Assembly (NCBI RefSeq): GCF_020215645.1
Contig: NZ_CP084058.1
Location: forward strand, 5,642,001-5,706,000
Length of the DNA: 64,000 nucleotides
Origin: Nonomuraea gerenzanensis
GTDB taxonomy: Bacteria; Actinomycetota; Actinomycetes; Streptosporangiales; Streptosporangiaceae
Reading direction: 5' to 3'
In this document: positions 9,629-18,931 of the stretch, piece after piece
How positions within the stretch are numbered: the first letter of the stretch is position 1
How the letters are laid out: each line of letters opens with the position of its first letter
Notes under the pieces: generated by a model
Database searches by the model: none
Told to the model about the DNA's origin: nothing
The model's input: the letters and a program-made list of their open reading frames with translations, nothing else
Translations under genes and position numbers: made by a program

Positions 9629-9655
9629 TGAAAACATATCGTAGATTTGTTTTCA
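9629..9655. promoter_or_regulatory. Operator upstream of FAD monooxygenase
   Basis: Perfect inverted repeat TGAAAACA-N11-TGTTTTCA in an AT-rich island 30 nt before the start. The TetR promoter at 38470-38496 holds TGGAAACA-N11-TGTTTTCA, with the same length and arm sequence apart from one base. Confidence 0.7.
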
Positions 9656-9700
9656 CGGTGGTGGTGCGGCCCTGCTCTGGTGGAGGAGCTCCGGCGGTGC

Positions 9701-9766
9701 TAACGTCCGAGTCGGAGCGCCGGGAAGCCTGGTCGGCATTGTCGTCGGCTATGGGAAGAAGGCGCG
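9701..9766 (+). promoter_or_regulatory. Conserved 5' leader element, copy C (Rph-like gene)
   Basis: -10-like TAACGT (9701-9706), 12 nt, GCCGGGAAGCCTGGTCGGC (9719-9737), then 29 nt ending GGGAAGAAGGCGCG at the ATG. The single T-to-C change from the main form lies in the predicted loop. Confidence 0.7.
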
Positions 9767-12199
9767 ATGGAGCTGATCCGGCTGTCTGACACAGATGGCT
9801 CCATGCTCGGCCTCGTGGGCGGCAAGGCCGCCGGGCTGGGCGAGATGATCAAGGCGGGGGAGCGCGTCCCCGACGGCTTCTGCCTGACCGTCGAGTCCTA
9901 CCGGTCGGGGCACCTGCCCGAGAAGGCGCTGGTCGAGGCGTACGAGCGGCTCGGCGGCGGGCGGGTCGCGGTCCGCTCCAGCGCCACCGCCGAGGATCTG
10001 CCGGAGGCCAGCTTCGCCGGCCAGCAGGACACCTACCTCGACGTCGAGGGCGCCGACGAGCTGATCGACGCCGTACGCCGCTGCTGGGGCTCGCTGTTCA
10101 CCGAGCGAGCCGTCGCCTACCGTGCCGCCGCGGGCGTCGGTGACGCGGCCATGGCCGTGGTGGTGCAGCGCATGATCGATCCGGTCGCGGCGGGGGTGCT
10201 GTTCACCGCGAACCCGATCACCGGCTGCCGCACCGAGATGGTCGTCGACGCGGCTCCCGGCCTGGGCACCGCCATCGTCGAGGGCACCGTCGTACCCGAC
10301 CACTACGTGCTCGACCAGCGGCGGGAAGCCGCACCGAACCCCGGCGGCTGCCTGAGCGCGGAGCAGCTCGGCCGGCTGCGGGCGGCCGGGCTGCGGCTGC
10401 AGCAGCACTTCGGCTCGCCGCAGGACATCGAGTGGGCGCTCGACGACGCCGACACGCTGTGGCTGCTGCAGTCCAGGCCGATCACCACGCTCTTCCCGCT
10501 GCCGCCCGACACCGGCGACACGCGGCTCTACCTGGAGTTCGGCCACGTTCAGGGCATGCTCCGCCCGTGCACCCCGATGGGCGTGTCACTGCTCAAGACG
10601 GGCGGAAGCCGGTGGTTCCAGGAGGCGGGAGCCCGGATCGACCGGCGGGACCCGCTGCCCCGGCTCGTGCCGATCGGCGGCAGGCTCTACTTCGACGTGA
10701 CCGACTTCCTGCGCAACACCACCATGCGCAGGCGCATCGGCACGTCCCTGGAGATCTACGGGCCGAGAGTGCAGGGCGCCGTGCTGCGCATGCTCGACGA
10801 TCCGAGGTTCGCGCCGCGCCCCGGCCTGCCCTTCCACCTCGGCAGCGCGCTCAAGGGCGCCGTGCGGATGGTGCCCGCCGGGCTGGTCGGAGTGGTGTCG
10901 AGCCTTTCCGACCCGGTTCGCGGGCGAGCCCGCGCCCGCCGCGGCGTCGCGGAGATCAAGCGGATGATCGTCCCGCCGGGCGCGTCCGCCACGGCCGCCG
11001 AACGGCTGCGCTGGGTCGTCGAGGACTCCCACCGGGGGGTCATGAGCATCGACATGCGCGGGATCCTGTGGCCGCTGGCGGCAGGCCTGATCGCCGGGAC
11101 GATCCCGTCCGCGCTGCTCGAGGGCGTCGCCACGGACGAGGAGCTCGACACCGTCCTCGGCGGCATGCCCCACAACGTGACCACGCAGATGGACCTCAAG
11201 CTCTGGGACCTGGCGGTGCGGGCACGCGCGCACCGCGACCTCTTCCTCGGCACCCCACCGCAGGACCTCGCCGCGAAGTACTTCGCCGGCGAGCTCCCCG
11301 ACATCGGGATGGCCGGCTTCCTGGCCGCCTACGGCATGCGCGCGGCGGCCGAGATCGACGTCGGCGTGCCCCGCTGGAGCGAGGACCCGGCGCCGCTGTT
11401 CGCCACCATCGCCAACTACCTGCGCGTCGAAGACCCCGGCCAGGCACCGGACGCGCGGTTCGAGGCGGCGGCGGCCAGGGCGGAACGGATGATCGAGACG
11501 CTGTCGCGGCGGGCGCGGCTCAGGCGCCCGATCCGCGGCCGGCTGGCGGTGTTCTTCATGCGCCGCTCACGGCAGCTCACCGGGCTGCGGGAGATCGCGA
11601 AATTCGCCTGGCTGCCCGCGATCCAGGCGTGCCGCGAGCAGCTCCTCCTGGCCGGCGCGGACCTGGCCGCCCGCGGCCGGCTGGAGCGCGCCGACGACAT
11701 CATGTTCCTGACGCTGGACGAGGCACGAGCCGCCGCTCACGGCGTGGATCAGCGAGAACTGGCCGTAAGCCGGCGTGCGGAGCACGAGCGGGAGCTGCGC
11801 AGGCGCACCGTCCCGGGCGCGCTGCTGTCCGACGGGACCGACGTGGAGGCGCTCGCACCCGCCGAACCGGCCCAGGACGGCGTGCTGACCGGCATGTCCG
11901 GGGCCGCCGGGCACGCGACCGGCAGGGCGCGGGTGATCCGGGACCCGGCCGGCGCCCGCATCGAACCAGGGGAGATCCTCGTCGCACCCACCACGGACCC
12001 CGGGTGGACGCCGCTGTTCATGACCGCCGCCGGCCTGGTGACCGAGACCGGTTCCCCCGTGGCGCACGGCCCCACCGTGGCCCGCGAGTACGGGATCCCC
12101 GCCGTCATCTGCGTCCGAAACGCGACGAACGAGATCAGGACCGGCCAGTTGATCACCATCGACGGCGCGGCGGGCACGGTGCGGATGGAGCCCGAATGA
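9767..12199 (+). CDS. Rifampicin phosphotransferase-like / PEP synthase-family enzyme
   Basis: 810 residues. The ATP-grasp part shows GLVGGKAAGLGEM (residues 15-27), VAVRSSATAEDLPEASFAGQQDTYLD (about 66-91 as a region) and QSRPITTLFPLP (about 236). A long central segment is followed by the swivelling phosphohistidine domain: TTDPGWTPLF and the His in SPVAHGPTVAREYGIPA (His767). This order and these motifs are those of Rph enzymes, which phosphorylate rifamycins, and of PEP synthase relatives. The central substrate domain is divergent enough that rifampicin cannot be assumed. It is controlled by leader copy C, not by a recognisable rifamycin-associated element. Confidence 0.85.
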   Translation: MELIRLSDTDGSMLGLVGGKAAGLGEMIKAGERVPDGFCLTVESYRSGHLPEKALVEAYERLGGGRVAVRSSATAEDLPEASFAGQQDTYLDVEGADELIDAVRRCWGSLFTERAVAYRAAAGVGDAAMAVVVQRMIDPVAAGVLFTANPITGCRTEMVVDAAPGLGTAIVEGTVVPDHYVLDQRREAAPNPGGCLSAEQLGRLRAAGLRLQQHFGSPQDIEWALDDADTLWLLQSRPITTLFPLPPDTGDTRLYLEFGHVQGMLRPCTPMGVSLLKTGGSRWFQEAGARIDRRDPLPRLVPIGGRLYFDVTDFLRNTTMRRRIGTSLEIYGPRVQGAVLRMLDDPRFAPRPGLPFHLGSALKGAVRMVPAGLVGVVSSLSDPVRGRARARRGVAEIKRMIVPPGASATAAERLRWVVEDSHRGVMSIDMRGILWPLAAGLIAGTIPSALLEGVATDEELDTVLGGMPHNVTTQMDLKLWDLAVRARAHRDLFLGTPPQDLAAKYFAGELPDIGMAGFLAAYGMRAAAEIDVGVPRWSEDPAPLFATIANYLRVEDPGQAPDARFEAAAARAERMIETLSRRARLRRPIRGRLAVFFMRRSRQLTGLREIAKFAWLPAIQACREQLLLAGADLAARGRLERADDIMFLTLDEARAAAHGVDQRELAVSRRAEHERELRRRTVPGALLSDGTDVEALAPAEPAQDGVLTGMSGAAGHATGRARVIRDPAGARIEPGEILVAPTTDPGWTPLFMTAAGLVTETGSPVAHGPTVAREYGIPAVICVRNATNEIRTGQLITIDGAAGTVRMEPE

Positions 12200-12316
12200 C
12201 GGGATGACGGCGCACACCCGGCCTCGGTGCGTTCGACGTGCCCGCAGCCTGGAACGACGTCGACCACCGAGCCGGCGGCCCCACCGCCGTGCCTGGGCGG
12301 CCACTCGCCCAGATCT

Positions 12317-12374
12317 AGGGATATCCCTGAGCCACGCCCTGAGACGCCGGCGCCACGCCCGGAGGTAACCTCCG
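12317..12374. promoter_or_regulatory. Palindromes upstream of the kinase gene
   Basis: AGGGATATCCCT (12317-12328) is a perfect 12-bp palindrome of the kind bound by NarL/LuxR-type response regulators. CGGAGGTAACCTCCG (12360-12374) has 7-bp arms and resembles the CGGAGG/CCTCCG operators at 127-175, but with a spacer one base longer. Both lie between the Rph-like stop and the kinase start; regulator identity is unknown. Confidence 0.4.
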
Positions 12375-12437
12375 CCGGAAGGGCCTTCACGCACGTGCGC
12401 GAGCACGTCCGCGGTTCCACCGGCGCGGAGGGAGTCG

Positions 12438-15400
12438 ATGGTTCAGGCACCGTTCGCTCAGTCACATGCTCAGCAGTTCGGGGGTTACTGGCTCGGCAGG
12501 CAGCTGGGTGCCGGTGGCCAAGGCGTCGTCTACGAGGCTTACGACGGGACCGGCCGGCGGGTGGCCGTCAAGCTGCTGCGTCCGGATCGCGACGTGGACG
12601 CGCGGACGCGCGCGCGATTCGCCAAGGAGGTCGCGGCCACGCGCAAGGTGGCTCCGTTCTGCACCGCGCGGGTCATCGCCGCCGAGCCGGACGCGCCGCA
12701 GCCGTACCTGGTGAGCGAGTACGTCGACGGCCCCAGCCTGCAGCGCGCCGTCACCGAGCTCGGCCCCTTCGGCCCGATCGAGTTGCACAGCCTGGCCACG
12801 GGGGTCGCCACCGCGCTGACGGCCATCCACCGGGCCGGAGTCGTGCACCGCGATCTCAAGCCCGCGAACGTCGTCCTGGGACCCGACGGCCCCAGAGTGA
12901 TCGACTTCGGTATCGCCAAGTTCGAGGGCTCCACCCTCACCGACGCGGGCGTGGTTCCCATCGGCACACCTGCCTACCTGTCGCCCGAACGCGTGCGCGG
13001 TGAGCCCGCAGGCCGTCCGGCCGACGTGTGGGCGTGGGGGGCGGTGGTGCTGTTCGCGGCTTCCGGCGCGCCTCCGTTCGCGGCCGAGACCGCCGCCGCC
13101 ACCTACCAGCTGATCCTCACGCGGCAGCCGGACCTGTTCCCGCTCGACGGCACGCTGCTGCGCCTGGTGGCGGCGGCGATGTCCGCCGATCCCCGCGAAC
13201 GGCCGCGCGCCCAGGACCTGCTGGAGGTCCTGACAGGCGGCGCGGGCGACCTCCTCGTCGCCGGGAGCCAGGCCGCGCGGGCGGCGCGGCGACCGGCGGA
13301 CCTGCCCGCCACCCCCGGCGAGCGTACGCTCGGCGACCTGGCCGAAGAGGCGTACCGGAGATACGACCCGCAGGACCAGGCCCTCCTGCCCGGACTGTTC
13401 CTGCGCTTGGTGCTGCCGGGAGGCACTCCGGAGACGATGCTGCGCCGGGCCCGCCTGACCGACCTGCTCGACGGCTCCGTCGCGCCGGAGCGTGCGGGTC
13501 ACGTGCTCGCCGGCCTGGTCCGCGGCGGCCTCGTTCGCAACGAGGGCGGCGACGTGGCGTTGGCCAGTGCCGCGCTCATCCCGGCCTGGCCGAGGCTGCG
13601 CGAGTGGATCGACGAGGAGGGCGAGGGGCTGGGGCTGCACGCTCGCCTGAGCGGCGCGGCCCAGCGCTGGCAGGCGAGCGGCCGCGACCCAGCGGAGCTG
13701 TACCGGGGCGCGGAGCTGCGGGCCGCGCTGGACCGGCCCTCCGGCAGCAGCGACCGTCTCGTCCTCAACCAGCTGGAACGCGCGTTCCTCGACGCCTCCG
13801 CCACCTATCTGCGGGCGCAGGACCGTCGCCGCCGGCAGGTCACGGCCGTGGTCTTCGTGCTCGCCGCCACCGTGCTCGCCACCGCCTCGATCCTGGTGGC
13901 GCAGACCAGGAGCGAAGGGGCGAACCAGCTGCGGAGCTCGGCCCGGCGTACCGCGGAAACGGCCCAGCGCCTGCGGGCGAGCGAACCCATCAAGGCGATG
14001 CTGCTGAGCGTCGCCGCCTGGCGGCTCGCGCCCGGCGATCCCCGGGTGTACGCGCAGTTGCGCAGCTCGCTGGCGCAGCGTGAGCTGGATGTGTTCCGGC
14101 CGCCCACCAAGCCGGGCGACGCCCGGCACGCCCTCGGCGCGAACGGGAAGACGCTGGCCGTGGTCAACGCGGGCACGGCGACTCTCTACGACCTGGCCAC
14201 GCACCGCGCGCTGCATGTCGTCGGGGGTGTCGGGGACGAGGTGCGGTCCATCGCGCTGCGTCCGGACGGGCGGGTCCTGGCGGTGAGCGGCGACCGGGAC
14301 ATCACCCTGTGGAACCTCGCCTCCGGCCGGCGGATCGGGCGCGCGTTCGGATCGGGCGCCGAGCAACTCGCCTTCGACGCGGGCGGTGACGTCCTCATCG
14401 CCCGGACCGCCGGCGACGCGTGGCAGACCTGGTCGCTCACCCGCGCCGGGACGCCCTCCCTGATCCGGCGCGTCACCCAGGCGACCGAGCTCCAGGTGGC
14501 TCGTGACGCCCGTACCAGCGTCGAGGTGTCACCCACCCGGCGGTACCTGCTGCGCGACCGGCGCGGATCATCGCCGGCCCCGGGCGGTCTCGACCAGGCC
14601 ACGGGGCTGACGGCCGCCTTCAGCCCCGACGGCAAGGTCATGGCGGTCGGGGACGGCCTGGACGCGCGGCTGTGGAACGTGGCACGGGCCCGCTGGTCGC
14701 GCGTGGTGCTGCACGGCGCCAACCCCTTGACCATGTCCTTCAACGCCGATGGACGTTATCTCGCCACCTGGGACGGCACAGCCGTCAGCGTGTGGTCCCG
14801 TACGGGCACCCGGGTGCTGAACCATCCGCTCCCGGCTCTGACCGGTGAGCCCCGCTTCGGGCCCGGGGATCGCACTCTCGTCTGCCTGCTGTCGGACGGC
14901 ACCGCGGTCGTGCTCGACCTGGCCGGCCTGACCCGTTCCGATGCCACCATGACGCCGGGAGCCGCGGCGGCCGCGTTCGACGGCCGGGCCGAGCGCGTGG
15001 CGGTCCAGGGGGCGCGCGCCACCGAACTGTTCCGGACCCGCACACGCGCCGCGGAGCTGCGGCTGAGCCGCGCCGGCGTCCCCGGGGCCGTGCTGGCTTT
15101 CAGCTCGGACGGCGTCTACCTGGCCATGACCACGCCCGACCAGCCCGAGGTGGCCATCTGGAACACGGCCCGGCGACGGCTGGAACGGACGCTGACCATC
15201 GACGCGCCGCAGGTCGCCGGTCTGGCGTTCCGGCCGGGCGGCACCACTCTGGCGATCGCTCCCCTGGGAGAGTCCTGGGGGGACCTGCAGCTCTGGGACG
15301 CCAAGCGGGGAGTCCACCTCGAAACGATCGCGCACCCCGGCGGTGACGGCATGGCATTCGACTCCGCCGGCACCGCGCTGGTCGTCAACGGCGGCGACAA

Positions 15401-15920
15401 CAGCGGAGTGATCGGGCTCTCCCCTCGCCGGCTCCGTCCCCGGCCCTTCGGCCCGGACTCCGACGGGGTGCTGGGGGTGGCGTACAGCCCGGGCAACGCG
15501 ATGATCGCCACCGGCCGCACCGCGCACGGCGTCGACCTGTGGAACGCCACCGATCTGAGCCTCATCCGGCGGCTCGCCGCCACCGACGCGATCTTCGACC
15601 AGTTCCAGGTTCTCGCCTTCAGCCCCGACGGCCGCACGCTGGCGGCAGGCGGCTTCGCGGGCCGGATCTGGCTGTGGAACGTCTCCGACGGCGCACTGCT
15701 CGGAGAGCCGGTCCCGCAGCACGCCGGCCACATCCTGGCCCTGGCCTTCACCCCCGATGGGGGCACCCTCTACAGCCTGGGGGAGGACGGCGCCCTGCGC
15801 ACGCACCCCATCACCGCTTCCGGCCTGGCCACCGAGGTCTGCGCCCGCGCCCGCGCCAGCCTGTCGCCCGGGGAATGGAGCCGCTACATCGAAGATCAGC
15901 CCCCGCGGAGGGTCTGCTGA
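12438..15920 (+). CDS. Ser/Thr kinase - nSTAND-like segment - TM - WD40 fusion
   Basis: 1160 residues. Residues 17-270 form an intact Hanks kinase: GAGGQG loop (24-29), Lys45, Glu64, HRDLKPAN (137-144), DFG (156-158). Residues about 290-455 contain AWPRLREWIDEEGEGL and RDPAELYRGAELRAAL, segments characteristic of the region between the NTPase and WD40 repeats of actinobacterial nSTAND proteins, yet no P-loop is present. One TM helix (about 467-489) follows, then WD40-like blades (for example LAFSPDGRTLAAGGFAGRIW). The kinase should be cytoplasmic and the propeller outside. It probably senses an extracellular ligand or cell-envelope state; substrates are unknown. Confidence 0.88.
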   Translation: MVQAPFAQSHAQQFGGYWLGRQLGAGGQGVVYEAYDGTGRRVAVKLLRPDRDVDARTRARFAKEVAATRKVAPFCTARVIAAEPDAPQPYLVSEYVDGPSLQRAVTELGPFGPIELHSLATGVATALTAIHRAGVVHRDLKPANVVLGPDGPRVIDFGIAKFEGSTLTDAGVVPIGTPAYLSPERVRGEPAGRPADVWAWGAVVLFAASGAPPFAAETAAATYQLILTRQPDLFPLDGTLLRLVAAAMSADPRERPRAQDLLEVLTGGAGDLLVAGSQAARAARRPADLPATPGERTLGDLAEEAYRRYDPQDQALLPGLFLRLVLPGGTPETMLRRARLTDLLDGSVAPERAGHVLAGLVRGGLVRNEGGDVALASAALIPAWPRLREWIDEEGEGLGLHARLSGAAQRWQASGRDPAELYRGAELRAALDRPSGSSDRLVLNQLERAFLDASATYLRAQDRRRRQVTAVVFVLAATVLATASILVAQTRSEGANQLRSSARRTAETAQRLRASEPIKAMLLSVAAWRLAPGDPRVYAQLRSSLAQRELDVFRPPTKPGDARHALGANGKTLAVVNAGTATLYDLATHRALHVVGGVGDEVRSIALRPDGRVLAVSGDRDITLWNLASGRRIGRAFGSGAEQLAFDAGGDVLIARTAGDAWQTWSLTRAGTPSLIRRVTQATELQVARDARTSVEVSPTRRYLLRDRRGSSPAPGGLDQATGLTAAFSPDGKVMAVGDGLDARLWNVARARWSRVVLHGANPLTMSFNADGRYLATWDGTAVSVWSRTGTRVLNHPLPALTGEPRFGPGDRTLVCLLSDGTAVVLDLAGLTRSDATMTPGAAAAAFDGRAERVAVQGARATELFRTRTRAAELRLSRAGVPGAVLAFSSDGVYLAMTTPDQPEVAIWNTARRRLERTLTIDAPQVAGLAFRPGGTTLAIAPLGESWGDLQLWDAKRGVHLETIAHPGGDGMAFDSAGTALVVNGGDNSGVIGLSPRRLRPRPFGPDSDGVLGVAYSPGNAMIATGRTAHGVDLWNATDLSLIRRLAATDAIFDQFQVLAFSPDGRTLAAGGFAGRIWLWNVSDGALLGEPVPQHAGHILALAFTPDGGTLYSLGEDGALRTHPITASGLATEVCARARASLSPGEWSRYIEDQPPRRVC

Positions 15921-15944
15921 CCCACGGCCCACGAGGAGAACCAG

Positions 15945-16856
15945 ATGAAGAAGTCACAGGCGGACATCGAGACCATCACCGTCGACCCGGATCCGGTGGT
16001 GCTGGATCGAGACACGGTCGTCACCATCGAGGTGACGACAGCTGGAGCAACGGAGGTGACGGGTTCGCTCGAAGCGCCGGACGGCACCCTCGTTCTTCTC
16101 CGCTTCGACGGCTCCCCGGATGAGCAGCTCTGGCGCGCCGAGCACCCGTTCCCGGCGGAATCCCAGTCCGGCTCCTGGCTGCTGACGGTCGAGGTGCCCG
16201 GTCTGCTCGAAGAGCGCGATCTGGTGGTCTACGGGAAGCCGCCGCCCGGCGAGATCTCCTTCATGCTCTTCGACGTGCAGCCTCGGGTGGCCGCAGGCAG
16301 CGAGCCCGTGGTGGCCGACGGTTTCCTGGAGATCGACGAGTCCGGGTTCGGCGGCCAGCGCGTGTCGATCGCGTTCAAGGGGTTGCAGGACGACGACTGG
16401 GCGGAGATCGGTGAAGCGGTCACCGACCAGGAGACCGGGTACTTCAGCGCCGAGATCGTACCCGACACCGGGGAGGTGCGGGCTGAGCTGTGGCTGCGGC
16501 CTGATCCCCGCGAGGACGCGGATGTCGTGCTCAGCGAGAGCATTCCGTGCACTCGCGCGACCTTCGCCGGGCGGGGGGCGGCCAGCATCCTGTCCACCAC
16601 CAATTCGTCGGCGTGGGTGAGCGGGCGGAACACCGTGCGGTGCAAGCTGCATCGGGGCGTCGCGAACTCGGCTGCGGGAGGCAGGCTGGGGAACGCGAGG
16701 ATACTGATCAACTACATTCCGCCGGGCGGGAGGGCGAGGCCCGCGCGGAAGCCCGGAGGCGGTGGGATGGCGATAGGGAGGACTACGGCGCTGGGAGCTT
16801 TCGCGGTGAAGTCGGCTACGGAGGGGAGTGGGGGCTGGGATGCCGTTCTTCTGTGA
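15945..16856 (+). CDS. Ig-like beta-sandwich protein, probably frameshifted at its end
   Basis: 303 residues, starting 24 nt after the kinase stop with the RBS GAGGAGAACCAG. No signal peptide. Two or three Ig-like beta-sandwich repeats are suggested by alternating VxIEVTT/GTLVLL and TGYFSAEIVPDTGEVRAEL patterns. The C-terminus ends SGGWDAVLL at a TGA, but the next frame continues as FFCEGGVATGTLA and stops at 16936-16938, which is how such domains usually end (GTLA after WxAVF). I infer a single-base indel near 16845. The function is unknown; co-transcription with the kinase suggests a partner or substrate. Confidence 0.6.
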   Translation: MKKSQADIETITVDPDPVVLDRDTVVTIEVTTAGATEVTGSLEAPDGTLVLLRFDGSPDEQLWRAEHPFPAESQSGSWLLTVEVPGLLEERDLVVYGKPPPGEISFMLFDVQPRVAAGSEPVVADGFLEIDESGFGGQRVSIAFKGLQDDDWAEIGEAVTDQETGYFSAEIVPDTGEVRAELWLRPDPREDADVVLSESIPCTRATFAGRGAASILSTTNSSAWVSGRNTVRCKLHRGVANSAAGGRLGNARILINYIPPGGRARPARKPGGGGMAIGRTTALGAFAVKSATEGSGGWDAVLL

Positions 16857-17112
16857 AGGCGGTGTTGCCACCGGGACGCTGGCTCCTCGGCTGACTGAGA
16901 TCTTCGATCAGCGTCAGCGTATGGAATCTACATCGTAAAGGCGCCGGGACTGTCGGCCACAAGAACCGCGGGCCAGCCACCACATCAGCGAGGCGGAGGC
17001 GATGCGGATGGCGTCGCGTGGGCCTCAAGCGCTTCTGCATTCGGCATGAGTGACGAAGACGTGGGTGAGGTCGTTAGGAATCGTCACATGCTGTGGACGG
17101 CTTGGCCGGGGG

Positions 17113-17562
17113 TCAGGGCTGTGTTCGTGGTGAGTGGGTGGCGTCGTAGTGGCGTCGGTTGCTGTTGATTTCTTGTCGGTGTGTGGTGGCCCATTCGGCG
17201 AGCGCGGCGACAGAGTCCAGCAGTGTTGCGCCAAGCGGGGTGAGCGCGTAGTCGACGCGCGGGGGAACGCTGGGGTGCACGGTCCGGGTGAGGAGGCCAT
17301 CACGCTCAAGTTGCCGCAGGGTCAGGGTGAGCATGCGCTGCGAGATCCCCGTGACCGCGCGGTGCAGTTCGCTGAAGCGCAGGGTTCGGTCGCGGAGCTG
17401 CCCGATGACCAGGATGCTCCACTTGTCGCCGATCAGGGCGAGGATCTGCAGCACCTGCCGGCATACCTCATCCTCCGGCTCGCGGCCGTCCGCGCCTTCT
17501 GGCGCCAGTGGCGTGACGTCGCGGCGCTGCCCGGCCGGGGTGCTGCTCCTGGGGGGTGTCAA
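17113..17562 (-). CDS. HxlR-family transcriptional regulator
   Basis: 149 residues with a winged helix: ALIGDKWSILVIGQLRD, FSELHRAVTGISQRMLTLTLRQLERDGLLTR and PPRVDYALTPLG are all HxlR hallmarks. The TTG at 17562 is supported by GGAGG six bases upstream. It is divergent from the SDR at 17713 and probably represses it in response to a redox or electrophile signal, as QorR/HypR relatives do. Confidence 0.9.
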   Translation of the reverse strand: MTPPRSSTPAGQRRDVTPLAPEGADGREPEDEVCRQVLQILALIGDKWSILVIGQLRDRTLRFSELHRAVTGISQRMLTLTLRQLERDGLLTRTVHPSVPPRVDYALTPLGATLLDSVAALAEWATTHRQEINSNRRHYDATHSPRTQP

Positions 17563-17712
17563 GGGTTACCTCCATGTACGTCACCGACATGAATGTGCCG
17601 TCTTGCCACCGTCAGGGCAGTGACAAATCATGCTGTTGCGAACAAAGAGTAACTGCCTGATGGTCGGGCTGCGGCTGTGCGCAGCGTGCCCGCTGTGATC
17701 GGAAGGGATGTC

Positions 17713-18420
17713 GTGGTGGCGAAGACGCTCGTCATCGTCGGTGCCGGCCCGGGGCTGGGGATGGGTGTGGCCCGGGCTTTCGGCAGGCACGGTTTCCAGG
17801 TGGGGCTGATCGCCCGCAGCAAGGACGCCCTGGACGCCTTGGTGGGTGATCTGGCCGGTCTGGGCGTCACAGCTGCGGCTTTTCCCGCCGATATCCGAGA
17901 TCGTAACGCGCTGGCCGATGCCCTCACCAGGGCCGGGGAGGCGCTGGGACCGGTTGATGTCCTGGAGTACAGCCCCAGCCCGACCGGGCCGATCACCCGC
18001 GCCGCACAGACCACGGTGACATCCGCCGCCGCCCAGTTCGAGCTGCATGTGCTGGGCGCGGTGACGGCCGTGGGACAGGTGCTACCGCAGATGCTCGCCC
18101 GGGGTGAGGGGACACTGCTGCTGACCACCGGTGTGTCCTCCACCATTGCCGCGCCATTCCTGGCCAACGTGGGGCTGGCCATGGCCGGCTTGCGCAACTG
18201 GGCGCACGCGCTGCACGCCGAACTCCGCCCCCAGGGGATTCACGCGGCAACGGTGACGATCGCCTCCGGCGTCATCCCGGGCGACGAGGTGGCCGACCCT
18301 GATGCCATCGGTGCCCGCTACTACAGCCTGTACCAGCAGCGAGACCGTGCGGAAGAGGTCATCGGTAACCTTGAGGCGTTCCGCGCCCTGGTCGCTGAGC
18401 GGGCCGACGGGCACGGCTGA
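17713..18420 (+). CDS. SDR-fold oxidoreductase lacking the YxxxK motif
   Basis: 235 residues from GTG 17713, with GGAAGGGA just upstream. The Rossmann motif GAGPGLGMGVA follows TLVIVG. Where classical SDRs carry YxxxK, this protein has FLANVGLAMAGLRNW, so the catalytic Tyr and Lys are absent. This variant is seen in a known SDR subgroup next to HxlR regulators. It may bind NAD(P) without classical catalysis or use another mechanism. Confidence 0.85.
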   Translation: MVAKTLVIVGAGPGLGMGVARAFGRHGFQVGLIARSKDALDALVGDLAGLGVTAAAFPADIRDRNALADALTRAGEALGPVDVLEYSPSPTGPITRAAQTTVTSAAAQFELHVLGAVTAVGQVLPQMLARGEGTLLLTTGVSSTIAAPFLANVGLAMAGLRNWAHALHAELRPQGIHAATVTIASGVIPGDEVADPDAIGARYYSLYQQRDRAEEVIGNLEAFRALVAERADGHG

Positions 18421-18469
18421 CCGGCTCCGTCTGCGGCAGGCTGGGCGGCCTGTTCGTGGGATCGTTCGA

Positions 18470-18931
18470 CGAGCGGGCTCCGCCTTGGGGAACTTGGGGC
18501 GGCGTAGAGCCTTCTTCGCGCGCGGCTGCGCAGACTTCGGCATGGCATTGAGGACGTTGGCCGTGTGTGTACCCAGCACCTCTGTCCGCGGGTGGCGGGC
18601 CGTGCAGGTAGAGCACCGGCAGCACCTCGCTGATTTTCGGGGACTTGCGGCACCAGGGCGGCACGATTCAGGAGAAGATCCGCTTGCGCTCGCCGGTGGT
18701 GTCGTCGACGCGCTCGTCGTTCACCCGCGGCGCCTTCACCTCGACCTCGCCGGCTGCGGTGGTGACCTTCCGCGGCCGGGTGACAGCCGTCGCGCTGGTC
18801 GGCCAACTCGGCCATGTAGGCGTTGACCTCGGCCTCCAGTGCGGCGGCCAGCATTCTTCGTGCGCCCTCCCGGACGATCTCGTCGATCAAGGAGAGGAGC
18901 TGTCGTCGTTCACTACGCTGAGCACGGACAT
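18470..18931 (-). pseudogene. IS256-family (Mutator) transposase remnant
   Basis: The complement begins MSVLSVVNDDSSS, then, after a frameshift, LIDEIVREGARRMLAAALEA, EVKAPRVNDERVDDTTGERKR, PPWCRKSPKISEVLPVLYLHG, a jump of about 120 codons to RCWVHT and NAMPKSAQPRAKKAL, and finally KFPKA. All are IS256 transposase landmarks in order, with several indels and deletions. The catalytic DDE residues are mostly gone, so it is dead. I did not identify terminal inverted repeats. Confidence 0.85.

Noticed and set aside
9767..12199. Housekeeping pyruvate phosphate dikinase / PEP synthase
   Set aside because: Length, the QSRPITTLFPLP junction and the TDPGWTPLF...VAHGPTVARE end fit Rph-type enzymes better, and no central-carbon neighbours are present.
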